This document shows positions 4,469-9,579 of a stretch of DNA of 9,579 nt, one piece after another; within the stretch, counting starts at the first letter, position 1, and every line of letters starts with the position of its first letter. Position numbers and translations under genes: made by a program. This DNA is from Clostridiales bacterium (lineage in GTDB: Bacteria; Bacillota; Clostridia; Christensenellales; CAG-138), in contig JAAZFD010000141.1 of assembly GCA_012511925.1 (NCBI GenBank), positions 1 to 9,579 of the forward strand, read 5' to 3'. Under the pieces are notes generated by a model. That model saw nothing but the letters and a program-made list of their open reading frames with translations. It had not been told where the DNA came from and did not search any database.

Positions 4469-5802
4469 TGAATTTTATTGAATTTAGAAAAGAATTATTT
4501 GATTGTGCAAATGCTTTGGGCTGTTCCGCAGCCGAGGTGTATTTTGAGGAAGGCACGAACTTCAACGTAAACGTATTGGGACAGGAAATCGACAGATATA
4601 CAGCGGCGGTTAAGTTCGGACTAAACTTGCGTGTAAAATACCAAGGCAAGGACGGCTATGCCTATACAGAGGTATTTGAAGATGCACAAACACTTGTAAA
4701 GCACGCAATAGACAACGCAAAAGCTATTGAAAACGAAGACGAGCACCCAATGCAGGGCAAATGCAAAGATGAAGATGTTGGTAGCATGGTTGACCCATTT
4801 TCAAATGCTTCCGAGCAAGAAAAAATCAAGTTTGCATACGATTTGGAGCAAGCGGTAAAGGCGAAGGACGAAAGAGTGCTACGCACAAGCTATTGCATGA
4901 TAGATAGCGGCTCTTCTACCGTTCATATCTCAAACACAATGGGGCTTGACGCAAAGGAAACTACAAGTATAAGTGCGGCGATTTTGGGAGTTATAATGCA
5001 GCAGGGCGTGGAAACAAAAGAAGCCTTTGCAATAGAAGTCGGTGAAAAAGCAGGTGATACTGAATTTTTAGTTGATAAAGCGGTGCATGAATGCTTAGAA
5101 AAGTTCAACGCAACTCCTGTTAAGTCGGGTGAATACAAGGTGTTGTTTAGAAATTCCGTTATGGCGGAAATGCTTGAAACCTTTTGGGGACAGTTCTCTG
5201 CCGATGCGGCACAAAAGGGACTTACTCTCATGGCGAACAAAGAGGGTACAAAGGTTGCAAGCGATATAGTCAATCTTATTGACGACCCCAAGCACAAAAT
5301 ATTCCCACGAGCCTTTGACGGCGAGGGTACTCCTTCGGTTACAAAGCACATAATCGAAAACGGAGTGCTAAAAACGCTTATGCACAATCTCAAAACCGCT
5401 AAGAAAGCGAATGTAGAATCGACTTCAAACGCAGGCAGGGCAGGTACGGCAGGCGCAATAAATGTTTCGCCAACTAATATGTATTTGCAAAGCGGTGTTA
5501 AAAGCTATGACGATATGGTGAAAACGCTTAAAAATGGTATTATAATCACTGCGCTTGAGGGTACATTGTCGGGCGCTAACGATATAAGCGGCGAGTTTTC
5601 TTTCGGAGCAAAGGGACTTTTGGTTGAGAACGGCAATATTGTAAAATCGGTTGACCAAATAACCGTTGCAGGCTCTTTCTATGAGCTTTTACAGGACATC
5701 GAGGAAATAGGCAGCGACTTTAGGTTCTCCACAGGCGGCGAAGGTGGGCTGTTCGGTGCGGCTTCTGTAATCATAAAAAAACTTATGGTTGCTGGCGAGT
5801 AA
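4468..5802 (+). CDS. pmbA: PmbA/TldE, partner subunit of TldD
   Basis: This 444-residue protein has the same two-domain fold as TldD but lacks HExxxH; the matching region reads KVLFRNSVMAEMLETF (224-239), as expected for the non-catalytic TldE subunit. Other family blocks are GLNLRVKYQGKDGYAYTE (51-68), KVASDIVNLIDDP (262-274), EGTLSGANDISGEFSFGAKG (364-383) and ITVAGSFYELL (398-408, usually AGNF). The ATG overlaps the tldD stop by one base, with ribosome site AAAGGAGG at 4451-4458. In the characterised E. coli complex, PmbA/TldE is needed for proteolysis although only TldD carries the metal site. Its physiological substrate in Clostridia is not known to me. A hairpin follows seven bases after its stop. 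Short stretches are identical in DNA to tldD (see findings). Confidence 0.93.
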   Translation: MNFIEFRKELFDCANALGCSAAEVYFEEGTNFNVNVLGQEIDRYTAAVKFGLNLRVKYQGKDGYAYTEVFEDAQTLVKHAIDNAKAIENEDEHPMQGKCKDEDVGSMVDPFSNASEQEKIKFAYDLEQAVKAKDERVLRTSYCMIDSGSSTVHISNTMGLDAKETTSISAAILGVIMQQGVETKEAFAIEVGEKAGDTEFLVDKAVHECLEKFNATPVKSGEYKVLFRNSVMAEMLETFWGQFSADAAQKGLTLMANKEGTKVASDIVNLIDDPKHKIFPRAFDGEGTPSVTKHIIENGVLKTLMHNLKTAKKANVESTSNAGRAGTAGAINVSPTNMYLQSGVKSYDDMVKTLKNGIIITALEGTLSGANDISGEFSFGAKGLLVENGNIVKSVDQITVAGSFYELLQDIEEIGSDFRFSTGGEGGLFGAASVIIKKLMVAGE

Positions 5803-5808
5803 ATAAAA

Positions 5809-5840
5809 AAGCCGTGTGAGAAATTGCACGGCTTACTTTT
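5809..5840 (+). terminator. Hairpin terminator or attenuator between pmbA and xth, bidirectional in shape
   Basis: AAGCCGTG (5809-5816) pairs with CACGGCTT (5827-5834), an 8-bp GC-rich stem with a 10-base loop, preceded by AAATAAAAAA and followed by ACTTTTC. The A-run gives a U-run on the other strand, so it has the shape of a two-way terminator. There is no obvious promoter between it and xth, so the downstream genes probably depend on partial readthrough or on a promoter inside pmbA that I could not identify. Confidence 0.7.
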
Positions 5841-5856
5841 CAAAAGAAGAGGTGCT

Positions 5857-6654
5857 ATGAAACTTTTAACATGGAATGTAAACGGCTTGAGGGCGGCTTT
5901 GAAAAAAGGCTTTTATGAGTCTATACTGCCATTAGATGCAGATATAATCGCCTTGCAGGAAACAAAGCTACAGCCCGAGCAAGCAGAGGTGGATATAGAG
6001 GGCTATCACCAATACTACAATAGTGCAGAGAAAAAGGGGTATTCGGGTACTGCGGTGTTCACAAGGGTAATTCCGCAATTCGTGTATCATAATTTTGATG
6101 CGTGGCGAGCGATAGACGAAAAAGCAGATATTCCTATCGGCTTTGAAAGCGAGGGCAGAATACTTACACTTGAATTTTCAAGCTATTATTTTGTGAACTG
6201 CTATACGCCCAACTCTCAAAGGGAGCTAACAAGGCTTGATTATCGTATGGAATGGGAGGATTTGTTCAGAGATTTCCTAAAAGCATTAAACAAAATTAAG
6301 CCTGTAATACTTTGCGGTGATTTGAATGTTGCGCATGAGGAAATAGACATTAAAAATCCCAAAACAAATAGAAATAATGCAGGCTTCACAGATAAGGAAC
6401 GCTCTAAAATGACTGAATTACTTGGCGCAGGCTTCATAGATGCGTTTAGGTTATTATATCCCGAAAAAACAGACGCATATACTTGGTGGAGCTACTTTGC
6501 GAGTGCAAGGGATAGAAATATAGGTTGGCGTATAGATTATTTTGTAGTTAGCGAAGCGTTGGCAAATAATATTAAAGAGTGCATAATTCACGATTTTATA
6601 ATGGGCAGCGACCATTGCCCTGTTGAGCTAATAATAGATTTGGAGGAAAAATGA
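5857..6654 (+). CDS. xth: Exodeoxyribonuclease III (AP endonuclease, ExoA/Xth type)
   Basis: The ATG at 5857 follows AGAGGTG (5848-5854) and gives 265 residues beginning MKLLTWNVNGLRAALKKGF, the classic family start; an in-frame TTG at 5824 lies inside the hairpin and is rejected. All catalytic blocks are present: Asn7, LQETK with Glu35, GYSGTAVF (62-69), NCYTPNSQ with Tyr116, CGDLNVAH with Asp155 and Asn157, TWWSYFASARDRNIGWRIDY (209-228) and GSDHCP with Asp252/His253. The enzyme cuts DNA 5' of abasic sites in base excision repair and removes 3' blocking groups, using Mg2+. It is about 10-15 residues longer than typical (about 250) because of an insertion near residues 80-97 (AWRAIDEKADIP). 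Its stop overlaps the next gene by four bases (ATGA). Confidence 0.95.
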   Translation: MKLLTWNVNGLRAALKKGFYESILPLDADIIALQETKLQPEQAEVDIEGYHQYYNSAEKKGYSGTAVFTRVIPQFVYHNFDAWRAIDEKADIPIGFESEGRILTLEFSSYYFVNCYTPNSQRELTRLDYRMEWEDLFRDFLKALNKIKPVILCGDLNVAHEEIDIKNPKTNRNNAGFTDKERSKMTELLGAGFIDAFRLLYPEKTDAYTWWSYFASARDRNIGWRIDYFVVSEALANNIKECIIHDFIMGSDHCPVELIIDLEEK

Positions 6655-7568
6655 AAGTTTTAGTTACAATACCCTTTAATGAGGTTCAAAAGCAAAGAAT
6701 AGCACAAATGACTTCTGATGTTGAATACATTGGCATGGATAAGGTGCAACCCCACGATGTTGAAAACAAAGAGGTAATTATAGGCAACATACCTAAAAGC
6801 TATTTAGAAAGCGCAAAAAACCTAAAATGGCTACAATTATCTATGAGCGGCTATGAGGGCTATCCTCAGCTTATGCCTAAGGGTGCTACTCTCACAAATT
6901 CAAGAGGCGCATTTGGCTTGGCTATTTCCGAGCACATGTTGGGAATGCTTTTAATGCTAAAAAAGCGCTTGCATCAGTATCATAACAATCAAAAAAAGGC
7001 GCTTTGGCAGGCAGAGGGGAAAGTAACCTCGGTTTACGAGTCGAAGGTTCTTATAGTCGGTTTAGGTAACATAGGAAGCGAATTTGCAAAGCGTGTTAAG
7101 GCTTTGGGCGCATACACAATAGGCATTAAGCGTGATATTTCCAAAAAAGCAGAATGCATTGACGAGCTTTATACATTGGATAAAATCGACGAGCTTATTC
7201 CTCAGGCAGATGTAATTGCGCTTTCTATTCCAAATGATTCGGATACCTATAAGCTGATGAACGAAAGGCGAATTGCGCTTATGAAACAGGGTGCAATTCT
7301 GCTTAATGTTGGGCGTGGTGCGGCAGTTGATACCGATGCGCTAACAAAAGCGATTAGTGCGGGCAAAATCATGGCAGGGCTTGATGTAACAGACCCCGAG
7401 CCGCTCCCTGAAAATCATCCGCTTTGGAAAGAGGAGAATTGCATAATTACTCCGCATATATCGGGCTTTTTCTATCTACCCAAAACATTGGAAAACATAG
7501 TTGATATAGCCTTGGAGAATTTATCGAGGTATGTAGAGAAAAAAGAGTTGAATAATATTATAAGATAG
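6651..7568 (+). CDS. D-isomer-specific 2-hydroxyacid dehydrogenase (glyoxylate/hydroxypyruvate reductase-like)
   Basis: This 305-residue protein has the two-domain layout of D-2-hydroxyacid dehydrogenases: a split substrate domain (1-100 and about 275-305) around a Rossmann domain with VGLGNIGSEFAKRV (136-149). The catalytic triad is visible as Arg222 in NVGRGAAVDTDAL, Glu250 in DVTDPEPLP and His269 in ITPHISG. Family enzymes reduce 2-keto acids such as glyoxylate, hydroxypyruvate or phenylpyruvate with NAD(P)H. After the second Rossmann strand the sequence is GIKRD with no acidic residue directly at the strand end, which hints at NADP rather than NAD (inference). The exact substrate cannot be read from sequence. 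Start ATG at 6651 follows GGAGG (6642-6646) and overlaps xth by four bases, so they are co-transcribed and probably coupled; the phosphoglucomutase gene follows after 17 bases. Confidence 0.9.
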   Translation: MKVLVTIPFNEVQKQRIAQMTSDVEYIGMDKVQPHDVENKEVIIGNIPKSYLESAKNLKWLQLSMSGYEGYPQLMPKGATLTNSRGAFGLAISEHMLGMLLMLKKRLHQYHNNQKKALWQAEGKVTSVYESKVLIVGLGNIGSEFAKRVKALGAYTIGIKRDISKKAECIDELYTLDKIDELIPQADVIALSIPNDSDTYKLMNERRIALMKQGAILLNVGRGAAVDTDALTKAISAGKIMAGLDVTDPEPLPENHPLWKEENCIITPHISGFFYLPKTLENIVDIALENLSRYVEKKELNNIIR

Positions 7569-7585
7569 GGTCAAAGAGGTGTTAA

Positions 7586-9316
7586 ATGGACTTTGCGCGT
7601 GAATATGAACGTTGGTTGCAGGTGGTAGAGCAGGATAGTGAGTTAGGGCAGGAGCTACAAGCAATCAAGGGCAATGAAAAGGAAATAGAAGACAGGTTTT
7701 TTAAGTCGCTTGACTTTGGAACTGCCGGCTTGCGTGGGGTTATGGGCGCAGGCTTAAACCGCATGAACAAATATGTGGTTGGGCAGGCTACGCAGGGCAT
7801 AGCCGACTTTTTATCCGAAATTCCTGATGCTTGCGAGCGTGGCGTGGTAATCGCTTTTGATTCACGCAACAACAGCGATTTTTTTGCAAAGCGTGCCGCA
7901 GGAGTATTGGCGCAAAACGGAATAAAGGTGTATTTGTTTGAAACGCTTAGTACCGTTCCTCAGCTATCATTTGCTATCCGTCATCACAATGCTATAGCAG
8001 GAATTATGATAACTGCAAGCCACAACCCAAGCGAGTACAATGGCTACAAGGTGTACTGGGAGCATGGCGGTCAGTTAGACCCTGTTTTATCATCTGCGGT
8101 TACTATGAAAATCAACAATGTAAATATCTTTGATGTGCTTGCTATGGACATTGATACGGCTGTAGAAAAGGGACTTGTAACTCTATTAGGAAAAGCTATT
8201 GACGATGCGTACTACGCCGCCACAAAAACACTTTTACTGCATAAAGAGCTAATCAATTTCAATTTTTCCCCCATAGATGTGGTTTATACCCCCTTACATG
8301 GCGCTGGTAATGTGCCTGTGCGTGAATTATTAAGACAAACCGGCTTGTGCAAACTTCATATAGTAAAAGAGCAAGAGCAGGCAGACGGCAATTTCCCAAC
8401 AGTTCAAACTCCAAACCCCGAGGACTTCGGCGCATTTTCTATGGCAATCGACCTTGCAAACGAAGTAAAGGCTGATATAATTCTTGCCACAGACCCCGAT
8501 TCCGACCGTTTAGGCATAGCATTAAGAGAGCAATCGGGCGAATTTAGGCATTTAACAGGCAATCAGATAGGCAGTTTATTGTTGCACTATATTTTGTCTT
8601 CATTGAAAGAGAAAAACGCATTGAACGAGCATGGAATCGTTGCAAAATCCATTGTAACCACAAAGCTGGCAAACAAAATTTGTGAGGGATTTGGAATTAA
8701 GTGCTTTGAAGTGCTTACGGGATTTAGATTTATATCAGAAATAATTGCCGAGTGCGACGATAGCCCAGTTTGTGAATTTATTTTCGGGTTTGAAGAAAGC
8801 CATGGCTTTTTGGCAGGCTCTTATGCAAGAGATAAGGACGCAATTTGCGCCGCTATGCTTCTCGTCGAGGCGGTTGCATACTATAAAACCAAGGGAAAAA
8901 CCTTGCTTGATGTTTTGAACGAGCTATACGAAAAATACGGCTATTTTATCGAGGTTACGAAGTCTTATACCGCCAAGGGCATGGACGGAATGAAAAGAAT
9001 TTCCGATACTATGCAAGATTTACGAAACGAGAAAAAAACGGAGATTGCAGGGCAAAAAATCATCGCAATAGAGGATTACAAAACAGGCAAAAGCATAAAT
9101 CAGCAGGACGATTCTGAAACCGACTTATCATTGCCCGAATCTGATGTTGTGCGAATTATTTTAGAATGCGGTTGGCTGTGCGTACGCCCTTCGGGAACAG
9201 AGCCAAAGCTAAAGGCGTATTTGGGGATAAATGCGAAAGTTAAAGACGAGGCGCAAGAACTGTTTGATTCAGTTCTTAGGGAATTGTGTGGGTGGTTGGA
9301 CGCAAGGCTGGGGTAG
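7586..9316 (+). CDS. pgcA: Phosphoglucomutase/phosphomannomutase (PgcA type)
   Basis: This 576-residue alpha-D-phosphohexomutase has every core motif: the early FGTAGLRGVMGAG block (44-56), the phosphoserine loop TASHNP (143-148, Ser145), the metal loop DPDSDR (303-308), the sugar-specificity loop GFEESHG (401-407) and the phosphate-binding RPSGTEPK (534-541). The length and the long C-terminal region match the Bacillus PgcA class (about 580) rather than short GlmM enzymes. The likely reaction is interconversion of glucose 1-phosphate and glucose 6-phosphate, feeding glycogen, UDP-glucose and envelope glycans; some members also use mannose phosphates, and the EES loop does not exclude this. 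The ribosome site is AAAGAGGTG at 7573-7581, four bases before the ATG. It is the last gene of the xth–dehydrogenase–pgcA unit. No frameshift or missing catalytic residue is seen. Confidence 0.94.
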   Translation: MDFAREYERWLQVVEQDSELGQELQAIKGNEKEIEDRFFKSLDFGTAGLRGVMGAGLNRMNKYVVGQATQGIADFLSEIPDACERGVVIAFDSRNNSDFFAKRAAGVLAQNGIKVYLFETLSTVPQLSFAIRHHNAIAGIMITASHNPSEYNGYKVYWEHGGQLDPVLSSAVTMKINNVNIFDVLAMDIDTAVEKGLVTLLGKAIDDAYYAATKTLLLHKELINFNFSPIDVVYTPLHGAGNVPVRELLRQTGLCKLHIVKEQEQADGNFPTVQTPNPEDFGAFSMAIDLANEVKADIILATDPDSDRLGIALREQSGEFRHLTGNQIGSLLLHYILSSLKEKNALNEHGIVAKSIVTTKLANKICEGFGIKCFEVLTGFRFISEIIAECDDSPVCEFIFGFEESHGFLAGSYARDKDAICAAMLLVEAVAYYKTKGKTLLDVLNELYEKYGYFIEVTKSYTAKGMDGMKRISDTMQDLRNEKKTEIAGQKIIAIEDYKTGKSINQQDDSETDLSLPESDVVRIILECGWLCVRPSGTEPKLKAYLGINAKVKDEAQELFDSVLRELCGWLDARLG

Positions 9317-9579
9317 TCGAAATTGTTCATTCTGCACCCCTTGTTGGCGAGGATTTTGCTATCCTCCCGAAATTGTTAGTGGTTATAAAATTACCTGTGC
9401 CGAGAACGGGCAACTTTCGTACCTACACATATATAATATATCTCCCTTATCCATTCCCCTTCGGTTTAAGTTAATCCTTGACTTTTCGTTTTGCGCATTT
9501 GGCTGTTTAGATGCGATATTTTAGCAATATTCAAACAAAACAAAGGCATAAGGCTGTTGTGTGTTTAGCGGTTAATATC
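9317..9579. other. Non-coding tail after pgcA, with short words shared with 1166-1269
   Basis: No credible gene is present: short open frames here have no ribosome site and unnatural composition. It holds CATTCTGCA (9328-9336), the hairpin with ATCCTCCCGAA (9361-9371), TTAGTGGT (9376-9383) and TTAGCGGTTAA (9565-9575), each matching the intergenic region at 1166-1269. A TTGACT at 9478-9483 has no well-spaced -10, and a TATAAT at 9432-9437 has no -35. Confidence 0.55.
9349..9375 (+). terminator. Weak hairpin after pgcA, possible terminator
   Basis: GAGGAT (9349-9354) pairs with ATCCTC (9361-9366) around the loop TTTGCT, 32 bases past the pgcA stop. The stem is only six bases (a C-C mismatch breaks extension) and no clean T-run follows, just CCGAAATTGTT. 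It is partly the same sequence as the stronger hairpin at 1166-1189, which supports a shared terminator-like element. Confidence 0.4.

Noticed and set aside
4923..5393. A 156-codon open frame on the minus strand
   Set aside because: It is the shadow of pmbA, which has full family conservation on the plus strand; no ribosome site supports it.
9478..9512. Promoter with TTGACT at 9478 and TTAGAT at 9507
   Set aside because: The spacing is 23 bases, too long for a sigma-A promoter, and no downstream gene is visible in the window.
9231..9524. Two overlapping small frames covering the tail after pgcA
   Set aside because: They start inside pgcA in other frames, lack ribosome sites, and have an unnatural proline- and cysteine-rich composition.
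1..9579. CRISPR array, tRNA, rRNA, insertion sequence or phage gene
   Set aside because: I saw no regularly spaced repeats, no cloverleaf-type sequence, no transposase or integrase motifs and no terminal inverted repeats with target duplications.

Overview
The window looks like an ordinary chromosomal segment of a low-GC Gram-positive anaerobe of the Clostridia (Oscillospirales/Ruminococcaceae-like). The reasons are the AT-rich sequence, strong AGGAGG-type ribosome binding sites, the zapA–U32 peptidase gene pair seen in many Clostridia, a TldD/PmbA pair, and a PgcA-type phosphoglucomutase. This placement is inference; there is no rRNA or other marker to confirm it. I see no phage, transposase, CRISPR, tRNA or rRNA.

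Layout. (1) Bases 1-762, minus strand: zapA followed by the N-terminal third or less of a U32 peptidase family gene that runs off the left edge. The two genes overlap by one base (TAATG). (2) Bases 763-919: a divergent promoter region holding a perfect 11-bp inverted repeat. (3) Bases 920-1135, plus strand: a 71-residue acidic protein of unknown function, followed by a strong hairpin terminator and a stretch of short intergenic repeats. (4) Bases 1271-2236, minus strand: a membrane-anchored DUF4097 beta-repeat protein with nine VSGS-type repeats. (5) Bases 2237-2438: a divergent promoter region with two good sigma-A-like promoters. (6) Bases 2439-2981, plus strand: an unrecognised single-pass membrane protein. 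(7) Bases 3080-5802: tldD and pmbA, overlapping by one base, which should make the two subunits of the TldD/TldE metalloprotease. (8) Bases 5857-9316: exodeoxyribonuclease III, a D-2-hydroxyacid dehydrogenase and a phosphoglucomutase/phosphomannomutase. Overlaps or short gaps suggest one operon, possibly reached by readthrough from tldD-pmbA through a hairpin at 5809-5834. (9) Bases 9317-9579: a non-coding tail that shares several short words with the intergenic region at 1166-1269.

The genes are mostly housekeeping: cell division (zapA), RNA modification or peptidase (U32), protein/peptide maturation (tldD-pmbA), DNA repair (xth) and central carbon or envelope sugar metabolism (dehydrogenase, pgcA). 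I found no convincing new multi-gene system. The points most worth a second look are the inverted repeat in the zapA divergent promoter, the pair of related intergenic repeat regions, the hairpin leader and TTG start of tldD, the HEACVH variant of the TldD metal site, and the two divergently transcribed membrane proteins at 1271-2981.
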